A DNA stretch of 27,626 nt from JAJYVH01 sp964548595 (GTDB lineage Archaea; Micrarchaeota; Micrarchaeia; Micrarchaeales; CABMGC01): assembly GCA_964548595.1 (NCBI GenBank), contig CAZJQO010000045.1, positions 1 to 27,626 of the forward strand. The letters are read 5' to 3'. Within the stretch, counting starts at the first letter, position 1. Each line of letters opens with the position of its first letter. Below the pieces are notes generated by a model. The model worked only from the letters and a program-made list of their open reading frames with translations. It did no database searches and was not told where the DNA came from. Position numbers and translations under genes: made by a program. Below, piece by piece: positions 7,427 to 14,271 of this stretch.

Positions 7427-7600
7427 CTACCTGCCTGTTTTTGTTACTTCCTTAATCTCCTTGCCCCTCTGCTTGCGCCGCTGCAGCACATCGAACTTAT
7501 AGCAACGGTCAGAGCAGTAGTATTTGAGCGCGCCCGTCTTCCTGACGTACATCAGGCCGGTCCCTTTCTCTATCTCCCGAGTGCAGTAAGAGCAACGCAC
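7427..7600 (-). CDS. rpl24e: Large-subunit ribosomal protein L24e
   Basis: A 57-residue zinc-ribbon ribosomal protein of the large subunit. It begins with a GTG (7598-7600). Two cysteine pairs for zinc are visible: CSYC near the start and CSDRC about 25 residues later, with the family core GLMYVRKTGALKYYCS between them, followed by a basic tail QRRKQRGKEIK. No other start exists in frame before an upstream TAA, and an AGGTGAT ribosome-binding site overlapping the S28e stop supports the GTG. The order L7Ae, S28e, L24e is the standard archaeal cluster. Confidence 0.95.
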   Translation of the reverse strand: MRCSYCTREIEKGTGLMYVRKTGALKYYCSDRCYKFDVLQRRKQRGKEIKEVTKTGR

Positions 7601-7604
7601 GCCA

Positions 7605-7835
7605 TCACCTAACCATTATGCGCTTGTCTTCCCTGCTGGTGTCAGATACCCTTATTATGTCGCCCACCTTTACCCTGCCGCTTATGTTCCTCCTACGCAC
7701 CCTTCCCTTGTCCTTGCCCTCGAGTATCTTACACATTACCTGCCTTATCGAGCCGAACATGCCGGTGCGCACCGGCTCTATCTCCACTATCTCTGCCATG
7801 AACCCGTCAAATTTCTTAACCTGTTCTTCGGCCAA
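7605..7835 (-). CDS. rps28e: Small-subunit ribosomal protein S28e
   Basis: A 76-residue S28e, an OB-fold protein of the small subunit near the mRNA exit. The core VRTGMFGSIRQVMCKILEGKDKGRVRRRNISGRVKVGDIIRVSDTSRE follows the family closely. The start is a TTG (7833-7835), supported by GGTGAG five bases upstream; the first internal ATG would cut into the conserved domain region. The gene overlaps the binding site of rpl24e and lies 34 bp after rpl7ae. Confidence 0.94.
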   Translation of the reverse strand: MAEEQVKKFDGFMAEIVEIEPVRTGMFGSIRQVMCKILEGKDKGRVRRRNISGRVKVGDIIRVSDTSREDKRIMVR

Positions 7836-7869
7836 AACGACTCACCGGATAAATGAAAAAAGTCCGCGA

Positions 7870-8403
7870 TCAGCTGGCAGGTGCTTCTGCCTGCGGCTGC
7901 TGCTCCTCTGTCTTTTCCTTCGGCTGCTCATTGGGCTGTTCCTTCGGTGCCTTCTCCTTCTTCTGCCTTGGCTTCGCCTGCTCCTTCGGAGCCGCTTCCT
8001 GCTTCTGCTCCTGCTTCGCCTCCTGCTTTGCGCCGGCCTGCTGCTTGGTCGATGCCCACGACGCAACCTCCTTTACCTGGGCCTGGGCCTCCCCCGCTTT
8101 CTCTATCGCTACCGCTGCGCACGGAACTCCCAGACCTGCTGCCTTGCCAAGGTCCAGCTTTGTAGGTATGAACACGAACGGCTTCCTCTTCTGCTCGCAG
8201 AGCGTGGGCAGGTGCATCACCACCTCCTCGGGCTCAACGTCGCCTGCTATCATGACAAGCTCAGCCGTGCCGCGCTCTATGCTCTTCGTCACCTCGTTGA
8301 CTCCCTTCTTCACCGAGCCGCCCTGCTTTGCGAGTCGCAGCGCGTCGAGAGCCTTGTCCACCATGTCCTTTGGTACTTCGAATTTCACATATCCTTTTGC
8401 CAT
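7870..8403 (-). CDS. rpl7ae: Ribosomal protein L7Ae with long C-terminal tail
   Basis: A 177-residue L7Ae, a kink-turn RNA-binding protein found in archaeal ribosomes, box C/D and H/ACA RNPs, and RNase P. Residues 1-119 are the family fold: KKGVNEVTKSIERG (32-45), MIAGDVEPEEVVMHLPTLCE (51-70) and GKAAGLGVPCAAVAIEK. Residues about 120-177 are an added tail of Gln, Lys, Glu, Ala and Pro repeats (KQEAK, QEQKQEA), predicted disordered; ordinary L7Ae stops near residue 120-125. The ATG at 8403 is chosen because it begins the conserved MAKGYVKFEVP and has GAGGTG five bases upstream; a longer reading to 8460 would run through two leader hairpins. RNase P RNA, a likely partner, is 3.3 kb away. Confidence 0.93.
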   Translation of the reverse strand: MAKGYVKFEVPKDMVDKALDALRLAKQGGSVKKGVNEVTKSIERGTAELVMIAGDVEPEEVVMHLPTLCEQKRKPFVFIPTKLDLGKAAGLGVPCAAVAIEKAGEAQAQVKEVASWASTKQQAGAKQEAKQEQKQEAAPKEQAKPRQKKEKAPKEQPNEQPKEKTEEQQPQAEAPAS

Positions 8404-8422
8404 ATTTACACCTCGTTTCATT

Positions 8423-8464
8423 GGTGCTGAAAAATAAGCACCGCGCCCGTGCATGCGCACCGGG
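8423..8464 (-). promoter_or_regulatory. Structured leader of rpl7ae (two hairpins)
   Basis: A TATA-like gttttaaag (minus strand, about 8488-8496) predicts a start near 8465, giving a leader of about 60 nt, long for this window. It holds two hairpins: CCC/GGG plus GTGC/GCAC with a bulged base (8446-8464), and GGTGCT/AGCACC with an 8-nt U-rich loop (8423-8442). L7Ae of other archaea represses its own mRNA through a leader kink-turn, so feedback control is plausible. I could not fit a clean kink-turn to these sequences. Confidence 0.4.
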
Positions 8465-8498
8465 TTAGGATAATAATGAGCAACAAGGCTTTAAAACA

Positions 8499-8762
8499 CT
8501 ATCCTTGCTTGTACCATCTCTCGTATTCTTTGTGTGGGCCAACAAAAAATAACCGTACCCTCTCAGTTTCTTCAAAAACCACATATACTATTCTGTACCG
8601 CCCTACCTCGTCTACAAAATAGGGGCTTTTCCTCAGATGTCTCTTATGCGGATAGGCAAGAATTTTGCCTATCTTCTTTGAAATTCTGATCTTGATGCCT
8701 TCGTCTAGGCTCAGAAAGTATCTCGGCCATTCTTGGTCGTATTCCGCCAGGCACGTGCTTAT
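8499..8762 (-). CDS. RelE-family toxin with non-standard ATA start
   Basis: An 87-codon frame reading as a RelE-type ribosome-dependent mRNA interferase: EYDQEWPRYF at the start, KKIGKILAYPHKRHLRKSPYF in the middle, then GRYRIVYVVFEE and VGPHKEYERWY at the end, the usual RelE beta-core and basic/Tyr active-site area. No ATG or GTG precedes the core in this frame; a TGA lies just upstream. The frame begins best at ATA 8762-8760, whose last bases overlap the TAA of the antitoxin, exactly where an ATG overlapping a TGA would be expected. A single G-to-A change of such an ATGA would give both. The toxin may therefore be silenced, weakly started (CTG at codon 5 is another option), or the base may be misread. 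Confidence 0.75.
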   Translation of the reverse strand: MSTCLAEYDQEWPRYFLSLDEGIKIRISKKIGKILAYPHKRHLRKSPYFVDEVGRYRIVYVVFEETERVRLFFVGPHKEYERWYKQG

Positions 8763-9004
8763 CCCTTGACATATTTTGCATATTCACCCAGAGCCTCTTT
8801 TGAATTCAGTACCCTTCTTTTCCCTTCTTTGATTTCTTTGTTAATTCTATCCAGTTTCTTCTTTACAAGAATCTCTTCTGCCATGTGTTTCTCCCCGAAA
8901 TTCATTATGGCAAGCCTTATTGCTTCTGACTTGGTGTTGGCGTAGCCTTCTTTCACCATGCCGTTGAGTATCTGCTCCACCTTGCCCCTTAGCGTAACGT
9001 TCAT
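8759..9004 (-). CDS. Ribbon-helix-helix antitoxin
   Basis: An 81-residue antitoxin of the RHH/CopG type. The N-terminus MNVTLRGKVEQIL, then MVKEGYANTKSEAIRLAIMNF, is the strand-helix-turn-helix dimer that binds operator DNA. The C-terminal half (KKKLDRINKEIKEGKRRVLNSKEALGEYAKYVKG) is a charged helix of the kind that wraps RelE toxins. The ATG at 9004 is preferred because the fold starts there; a longer reading to 9067 would include the TATA-like atatttaaat at about 9041-9050. Its stop overlaps the start of the RelE gene, so the two form one operon. Confidence 0.85.
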   Translation of the reverse strand: MNVTLRGKVEQILNGMVKEGYANTKSEAIRLAIMNFGEKHMAEEILVKKKLDRINKEIKEGKRRVLNSKEALGEYAKYVKG

Positions 9005-9150
9005 TTCGCTGACCGAAAAGCAATTACATTGTGGAGCTAATGATTTAAATATGTTCTGTTTTTGCACTGTTTCCGATCATCAATCTAGGTACTCTTGCGG
9101 CTTCTGAATTTCATTCTAGCTAACTGCGTTTAACTGTTTTGTTTGCGCTT

Positions 9151-11343
9151 TCAGTCCATGAATTCCTGCGGCCTCGGAGGCTCTTCCTTCAGCCCCTTCC
9201 TCTTCCTTATCTCCCTTACCACTTGATCCTGCAGGTCCTTGGGCAGCTTCTCGTAGCCGGCGTATTCAGAATACCAGATTGCCCTGCCGGCCGTTGCACT
9301 CCTCATCTCGTTCGAGAACCCTTTAATGACCTCGGCAACCGGCATCTTTGCGACTATGGTTGCTGCTTCGCCTTCCTGCGACACCTCCTGCACCTGCCCC
9401 CTCCTGCCCTGCAGCAGCGTTATCACAGCAGACATGTAGTCCTGCGGTATGTTGACCGTGAATATCTGCTTCGGCTCGAGCAGCTGCACGCCTGCCAGCA
9501 GCATGCCAGCCCAGATCGGGCGCCTTATCGCCGGCATTATCTGCGCAGGGCCCCTGTGCACAGGATCCTCGTGTATAGTAGCGTCGTTGATCAGCACCTT
9601 GACCCCGTAGCACTTCTCCTTCGCGAGCGGACCCTCGCGCACCGCCTCCTCGAAGCCATCGATAAGAAGCTCCTCTACTTCGTTGAGGTACTGGACGCCG
9701 TGAGTTGCGTCTATTAGCACACTTGCGGTGCCGACGTCCCATATGCCCCTGGCCTCATCCCTCGGCATGCCAGCCTCTACGAGCGCTTCCAGATACTGCT
9801 TGCCCTTGGGCTTGCCCTCCTTCATCGTGCCATCTTCGATGAGCGCTATCACGCCCTTCTCCAGCGGCATCACTGTTATCTCGAACTTCGAGTGCCTATT
9901 CGGCGTCTTGCCCTCTATCTCTGCGGTCTGCGCCTCAATCGTTTCCTTGTAGAGCACTATCGGCTCGCTCGTTATTATCGGTATCTTGAACTCGTTGCGT
10001 ATCTTCGTCTCCACTATCTCCAGGTGCAGCTCGCCGTTGCCGCTCACCAGATGCTCGCCCGTATCCTGGTTCAGGCTCACAACCAGGCCCGGATCCATTT
10101 TCGAGAGCTCGCGCAGCGCCTCTATGAGCTTGAGCGTGTCCTTGGACTCCTTCGCGTCTATCGTTTTGGTGACGACAGGCTTGGCGTAGTGCGTTATCTG
10201 CTCGAACGGAAGTATGTTGCCCTCGCTCAGCGTGTCGCCTATCATCAGGTCCTTTATACCTACTATTGCGGCTATGTTTCCAGCGGCCACCTCGTCTATC
10301 TGCACTCGGTCGGAGCTCATGTAGAGGCCGACCTGCTGTATTTTCTCGGGCTCGGGCCTGCCTGATATGTACACCATGGTCCCCTTCTTCACCACTCCGG
10401 AGAAGACTCTGCCTATGGCCACTTCCCCGCCGTGCGGGTCGTAGCTTATGCCTATCACTACAGCGTTCGCCTTCGCGTTGCTGTCCACGTTCCGCATCGC
10501 GTTGCCATCTGCGCTCTCCATGTCCCCCTTCCAGAGGTGCGGCACCCTGTACGGCTGCGCCGCCTTGGGGCTTGGCAGGTGTTCTATTATCATAGTAAGC
10601 GTGGCCTCGTCTATGGGTGCTACTTCCTGGAGCTTGGCTATGTCGTTGGCCTCCGTCAGCGTATATATCTGCTTGAACGTGACCTTGTACTTGTCCATTA
10701 TGCGCTTCGATATCGCCCAGCGCTCCTGCGCCGAGCCTATGCAGACGCTGCCGTCCTCTACGCTTACCTTCCACTTTCCAACAAACTCCTCTGGCGCGTA
10801 GCTGTCTATGAGCTTGTTGACGTCGCTTATCAGCTTCAGCAGGCGCTCGTAAGTTTGCTGCGGATCCAGCTTGAGCTCGGTGAGCAGCCTGTCGACCTTG
10901 TTTATGAAAAGCACCGGCTTGGCGCGCTCCTTCATCGCCTGCCTCACCACCGTCTCCGTCTGCGGCATTATGCCCTCTACCGGATCCACCACCACTACCA
11001 CTCCGTCAACGGCGCGCATGGCCCTTGTGACGTGGAACCCGAAGTCCACGTGGCCCGGTGTGTCTATGAGGTTTATTATGTACTCCCTGCCCTGGTAGTC
11101 GAAAGCGAGGGATATGTTTGCCGATTTTATGGTCATCTTCCTGTCCTTTTCTATCTCCTCGTAGTTGGTGTAGAGCACTTCTCCGGCTACTGTCTTGGAT
11201 ATTATTCCCGCCTTGGCTAGAAGTGAGTCTGTTAGCGTTGTCTTGCCGTGGTGCACGTGAGCCACTATGGCCACGTTCCTTATCTGGTCCACGTTCTTCA
11301 TTATCCTTGCTACTTCCTCGGCAACAAGCTCCTTCCTTACCAT
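9151..11343 (-). CDS. fusA: Translation elongation factor EF-2
   Basis: A 730-residue EF-2, the GTPase that moves tRNA and mRNA after each peptide bond. Domains I-V are complete. G-motifs: AHVHHGKTTL (28-37), RKMTIKSANISL in switch I, DTPGHVDF, and NKVD (150-153). The diphthamide loop is HEDPVHRGPAQIMP, whose second His is the usual site of modification. Two departures stand out. The P-loop Asp of A-H-I/V-D-H-G-K is His here (codon CAC), and the very conserved RGIT of switch I reads RKMT. Both are read directly from the codons. A His at the first site is known in the spliceosomal relative Snu114. The gene closes the rpl30e-rps12-rps7 operon, starting 4 bp after rps7. Confidence 0.97.
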   Translation of the reverse strand: MVRKELVAEEVARIMKNVDQIRNVAIVAHVHHGKTTLTDSLLAKAGIISKTVAGEVLYTNYEEIEKDRKMTIKSANISLAFDYQGREYIINLIDTPGHVDFGFHVTRAMRAVDGVVVVVDPVEGIMPQTETVVRQAMKERAKPVLFINKVDRLLTELKLDPQQTYERLLKLISDVNKLIDSYAPEEFVGKWKVSVEDGSVCIGSAQERWAISKRIMDKYKVTFKQIYTLTEANDIAKLQEVAPIDEATLTMIIEHLPSPKAAQPYRVPHLWKGDMESADGNAMRNVDSNAKANAVVIGISYDPHGGEVAIGRVFSGVVKKGTMVYISGRPEPEKIQQVGLYMSSDRVQIDEVAAGNIAAIVGIKDLMIGDTLSEGNILPFEQITHYAKPVVTKTIDAKESKDTLKLIEALRELSKMDPGLVVSLNQDTGEHLVSGNGELHLEIVETKIRNEFKIPIITSEPIVLYKETIEAQTAEIEGKTPNRHSKFEITVMPLEKGVIALIEDGTMKEGKPKGKQYLEALVEAGMPRDEARGIWDVGTASVLIDATHGVQYLNEVEELLIDGFEEAVREGPLAKEKCYGVKVLINDATIHEDPVHRGPAQIMPAIRRPIWAGMLLAGVQLLEPKQIFTVNIPQDYMSAVITLLQGRRGQVQEVSQEGEAATIVAKMPVAEVIKGFSNEMRSATAGRAIWYSEYAGYEKLPKDLQDQVVREIRKRKGLKEEPPRPQEFMD

Positions 11344-11347
11344 AAGA

Positions 11348-12109
11348 CTACCTTGCGCTCCTTGCTATGCGCTCGGCTTCCACGCGCCTCTTTATCGCGT
11401 AGCTGCTCGCTTCCTTGTTAGCGGCAAGCATCAGCTCGTCAGCCAACGCGTCGGCAAGGCTCTTCCTATTCTTGAAAGCGCTCATCAGCGCTGCAAGGGC
11501 CACGTTGCGCAGCGCGACGTCAAGGCGCCTTGCAGCGCTTATGCCGGTCGCCACGTTGTAGTTTATGCCTCCGTACCTTACCCTCGTAGTGTCCTCTATC
11601 GGCGCGGCATTCTCGAGCGCCTCAACGAGCACCTGCAGCGGGTTCTTGCCGGTGCGCTTGCTTATGCTGTCGAACGCCTGCTCAACTATGTGCATGAGCT
11701 TCAGCTTCTTACCCTGCAGCGCACCCTTTGTCCTTATCACCCTGCCTCCCACCTTTGCGCCTGTACCGCCGCGCATCATCTTATTTATGAGGCGCTCCAC
11801 TATGTTCGTATGCGCAGCATAGTAAGTCCTGTGCTTGCGCCTGCCGAACGTGTTCGGATACGCGCGCGGGGATAGCGTTATGTAATTGGCCAGGCTGGGG
11901 TCGTCTACAGTCACGCTTCTGGAGTCGTACTTGCCGAAGAAAAGAGGTTCGAGCAGCGTAGCGCCAGGCGTTTTTGTAGCGCTCTTCTGTGCTCTGCTGC
12001 GCACCGCCCTTGGTTTAGGCTGCGTTTTTGCAGTCGCCTCCACCTTCTCCTCTGCCTTCTGTGTATTGTTGGCCGCGTTGTTTGCGTCTCCGCTAGTATC
12101 CTCTGCCAT
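11348..12109 (-). CDS. rps7: Small-subunit ribosomal protein S7
   Basis: A 253-residue S7 that nucleates the small-subunit head by binding 16S RNA. The family core runs from about residue 55: LSPRAYPNTFGRRKH, NIVERLINKMMRGG, KLKLMHIVEQAFDSI, GKNPLQVLVEALENAAPIEDTTRVRYGGINYNV, and the basic C-terminal RRVEAERIARSAR. The first 45-50 residues are an Ala/Lys/Thr-rich, charge-mixed extension, longer than most archaeal S7. It sits 4 bp after rps12 and 4 bp before EF-2, so it is cotranscribed and probably translationally coupled with both. Confidence 0.95.
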   Translation of the reverse strand: MAEDTSGDANNAANNTQKAEEKVEATAKTQPKPRAVRSRAQKSATKTPGATLLEPLFFGKYDSRSVTVDDPSLANYITLSPRAYPNTFGRRKHRTYYAAHTNIVERLINKMMRGGTGAKVGGRVIRTKGALQGKKLKLMHIVEQAFDSISKRTGKNPLQVLVEALENAAPIEDTTRVRYGGINYNVATGISAARRLDVALRNVALAALMSAFKNRKSLADALADELMLAANKEASSYAIKRRVEAERIARSAR

Positions 12110-12113
12110 GCGA

Positions 12114-12542
12114 TCATCTCTTCGGCTTCTCCAACTTGCCCTTCACTATCTGGTACAGGTCAGCGCCGTTCAGACCTATGACCCTGTATTTGAGGCCCGC
12201 TATGCTTCCCATCTGGCCTCGCTGCGAGCCTCCCATGCCCTGTATCATTACCTCGTCGTGCTCCTCTATGAAATTTATCGCTCCGTCGTAGGGCACATAA
12301 GCGCCTACCACCTTGCCGTTCCTGACAAGCTGCACTCGCACGCATTTTATCAGTCCGGAGTGCGGCTGCTTCTGCTGCAGCACAAACTTCTGCAGCACTA
12401 TCGCCCTCGCCATTGGCACCATGCCGACCGGATCGTACTTCTGCTTGAGCTTGAAATACTTCCTCTTCCACCACTTCTTGAGCAGGCGCTCGCGCTTGCG
12501 CTTCTTTACAAGCTTCAATGCGGCGAATTCACCCTTTGCCAT
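12114..12542 (-). CDS. rps12: Small-subunit ribosomal protein S12 with altered decoding loop
   Basis: A 142-residue S12 (S23 in eukaryotic naming), the decoding-centre protein that contacts EF-2. The core is clear: GMVPMARAIVLQKF, IKCVRVQLVRNGKVVGAYVPYDGAINFIEEHDEVMIQGMGG, GLKYRVIGLNGADLYQIVKGKLEKPKR. The decoding loop, nearly always K-Q/K-P-N-S-A, reads KQPHSG here (codons CAG CCG CAC TCC GGA). The second conserved loop, usually RGDIPGV or KDLPGV, reads GQMGSIAGL. Both loops contact the codon-anticodon area in known structures. The very basic N-terminus (KKRKRERLLKKWWKRK) is archaeal. Confidence 0.94.
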   Translation of the reverse strand: MAKGEFAALKLVKKRKRERLLKKWWKRKYFKLKQKYDPVGMVPMARAIVLQKFVLQQKQPHSGLIKCVRVQLVRNGKVVGAYVPYDGAINFIEEHDEVMIQGMGGSQRGQMGSIAGLKYRVIGLNGADLYQIVKGKLEKPKR

Positions 12543-12546
12543 GTAA

Positions 12547-12852
12547 TCATTCCTTGTACTCGCTCTCGAGTATCTTAGAGTTGCCTGCCTCGATGACAGC
12601 CAGGCTGCTGACAGAGTGAGGCTTTCCGCATACTGTGCCGAGCTCCATTGAGTTGCCCCTGAACCTGAGCAGTCGTATGCCTGCTATTGCGCACGCGTGC
12701 TCTATGTCGGCTATGGAGCCTTTCTTGCCCACGCCGCTTACTATGACGAGCTTTGCTGTGTTACCGCTTATGGCCCGCATGCTTTCGCCTGTGCCAAGCG
12801 CAACTCGCCCGGTGCCTATGGCCAGCCTTATGTCACTGTTCAAATCAGCCAT
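12547..12852 (-). CDS. rpl30e: Large-subunit ribosomal protein L30e
   Basis: A 101-residue L30e, a relative of L7Ae that binds kink-turns in large-subunit RNA. The motif run is GRVALGTGESMRAISGNTAKLVIVSGV, then GIRLLRFRGNSMELGTVCGKPHSVSSLAVIEAGNSKIL. The ATG at 12852 is preferred over a TTG one codon before; GGCAGG lies just upstream. In many archaea the next gene is nusA, but here rps12 follows after only 4 bp, so nusA is missing from this operon. Confidence 0.93.
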   Translation of the reverse strand: MADLNSDIRLAIGTGRVALGTGESMRAISGNTAKLVIVSGVGKKGSIADIEHACAIAGIRLLRFRGNSMELGTVCGKPHSVSSLAVIEAGNSKILESEYKE

Positions 12853-12916
12853 CAAACCTGCCTGCTAACAATAAAGCGCTTTCCGAAGAAACCGCAGTAT
12901 AATGATTGCCTCAAAG

Positions 12917-12926
12917 TATATAAAAA
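12917..12926 (-). promoter_or_regulatory. TATA box of the rpl30e-rps12-rps7-EF-2 operon
   Basis: TTTTTATATA on the minus strand. A start about 25 bp downstream, near 12895, gives a leader of about 40 nt before rpl30e. Confidence 0.65.
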
Positions 12927-12966
12927 TGCGCCTGACACGGGGCTACAGAACGCTGCTGGGCCACTT

Positions 12967-13602
12967 CTAGTCGCGCCTAATCTGTGGCAGTGCTTCCACG
13001 GGCGTTTTTTGGCTCTTCGCTATCTCGGCCATGAGCGTATCCATGTTCGCAATTATATCAGGCCCACTCATTAGGTAGTCTATGTTCTTTTTTATAACGC
13101 TGACATTTGCACTGATGAGGTCGAGGTTGAGCCTAACAGACTTATCAAGTTTGTAGGTTCCCAGATTCTGAAACGCATTTTCCAGCGCAGCTTCCCCACC
13201 ACTGCGGTTCTTGAGCACGCTGCACGCTATTAAGTCGGTGAACTCGTTTACCCTCATGTTCCTGTCAACACGGTCATAGACGCCTTGGGTTGGCGAAGTG
13301 GTTCCCAGCACAGCCTTGGTCATAGCAGATAGCATCTCTGCGAGCGGAGAGTAATCTTTGAGTAGCTCTGGATTTGCGAGCTTATCCTCGAATGACTTGA
13401 ACACTCTGCACACGGGCTTGCTGCTGTTCAGCACAGCATCCACGAAAGGCGTGTAAGGCGCGTACTCCTCTCCCCTAGGTTTCCTTGCGACACCCTTGAT
13501 CTCTTCCTTGATATCGTTCACTACTTCCGGTTTAACAGTGCCAAATATTTTAGATTCCCACACGTTTAGTTCATCTTCTGGTCTCCTCCATAGGTTACCC
13601 AT
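12967..13602 (-). CDS. Hypothetical protein, soluble, helical
   Basis: A 211-residue protein that I do not recognise. It has no signal peptide or membrane segment. It looks mostly helical with charged heptad-like stretches (NIKEEIKG-type, then SVLKNRSGGEAALENAFQNLG and NLDLISANVSVIKKNIDYL). The ATG at 13602 (MGNLWRR) is preferred over a GTG three codons upstream, because the promoter motif at 13633-13648 lies about 33 bp before it and the next gene upstream starts the same way (MG after the same promoter). It follows the gene at 13648-14220 on the same strand and shares an almost identical promoter, so the two are probably made under the same conditions. Confidence 0.7.
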   Translation of the reverse strand: MGNLWRRPEDELNVWESKIFGTVKPEVVNDIKEEIKGVARKPRGEEYAPYTPFVDAVLNSSKPVCRVFKSFEDKLANPELLKDYSPLAEMLSAMTKAVLGTTSPTQGVYDRVDRNMRVNEFTDLIACSVLKNRSGGEAALENAFQNLGTYKLDKSVRLNLDLISANVSVIKKNIDYLMSGPDIIANMDTLMAEIAKSQKTPVEALPQIRRD

Positions 13603-13632
13603 TGCTATCACAGATAGGCTTTGCCACGGTTG

Positions 13633-13648
13633 AATATAAACTTTTGCT
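13633..13648 (-). promoter_or_regulatory. Promoter, twin copy A
   Basis: Reading the minus strand, AGCAAAAGTTTATATT (a BRE-like purine run plus TATA box) lies about 31 bp before the ATG at 13602. The same 16 bases occur exactly at 14243-14258 before the neighbouring gene. The TATA part overlaps the stop codon of that upstream gene by a base. Confidence 0.7.
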
Positions 13649-14220
13649 TATATCTCCTTCGAGGGCGCGTACCCGCCTCCCCAAAAATCGAACTGCTCCT
13701 TGTAGGCGTAATTCGATATTCGGTCTTTTATGTAATTTTGCACTTTCTCCGGCACGTATCTGTACGACAGCAGCTGCACCAGAAGATCGTCGAGCGCGTC
13801 TTTTGCCGTTACTTCTTCGCCCGCCCATGCTATTGCAGCCTTCATCCTCTCCGAAACAATTTCGTTCACAGGCGCTTCCAACGAGAGCCTGATAACCTCT
13901 GATATTGCCTTCTTCCGGAATGCGTTCAGGGAATCAGATACCTCTTTGCCTCTCCTGAATACGTTCTTAGGATCGCTTTCATAAGCCCTTTTCCACACCT
14001 CGAACGTCCTTTCCAACTTTGCAAACGAACCTTTGACGCTTTCACCGGCAGGATTCAAGACGTTGTAAGCGAACCTTAACACGTAGCTATCTACATCAGA
14101 CCGCGCCTTTGCCTCAGCGGTTTCCCGGGTATACTTTTCTGCAGCCGCTGTGCCTTTTTGCTCCTCTACGCCTGCGCCAACCTTATCCGCGCTCTTGTCT
14201 TTTACCCCCACTTCACCCAT
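13648..14220 (-). CDS. Hypothetical protein, soluble, charged and helical
   Basis: A 190-residue protein with no recognised family. The first 45 residues are low-complexity and charged (Lys, Glu, Ala, Gly), then a helical body runs to a short aromatic end, EQFDFWGGGYAPSKEI. No signal or membrane segment is seen. The start ATG at 14220 lies about 23 bp after the promoter motif at 14243-14258, so the transcript is close to leaderless. Size, composition, strand and promoter all match its downstream neighbour (12967-13602), suggesting a functional pair, though the two sequences show no obvious similarity. Confidence 0.7.
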   Translation of the reverse strand: MGEVGVKDKSADKVGAGVEEQKGTAAAEKYTRETAEAKARSDVDSYVLRFAYNVLNPAGESVKGSFAKLERTFEVWKRAYESDPKNVFRRGKEVSDSLNAFRKKAISEVIRLSLEAPVNEIVSERMKAAIAWAGEEVTAKDALDDLLVQLLSYRYVPEKVQNYIKDRISNYAYKEQFDFWGGGYAPSKEI

Positions 14221-14242
14221 AACTGGATTTTACTATTCCGCC

Positions 14243-14258
14243 AATATAAACTTTTGCT
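14243..14258 (-). promoter_or_regulatory. Promoter, twin copy B
   Basis: The minus strand reads AGCAAAAGTTTATATT, identical over 16 bases to the promoter at 13633-13648. Spacing to the ATG at 14220 is about 23-30 bp. Confidence 0.7.
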
Positions 14259-14271
14259 CAGGATTTGGTGA

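Noticed and set aside
8404..8425. Kink-loop for L7Ae binding formed by CACC/GGTG around AATGAAACGA
   Set aside because: The tandem sheared G-A arrangement cannot be placed with the correct spacing, so only a general leader structure is reported.
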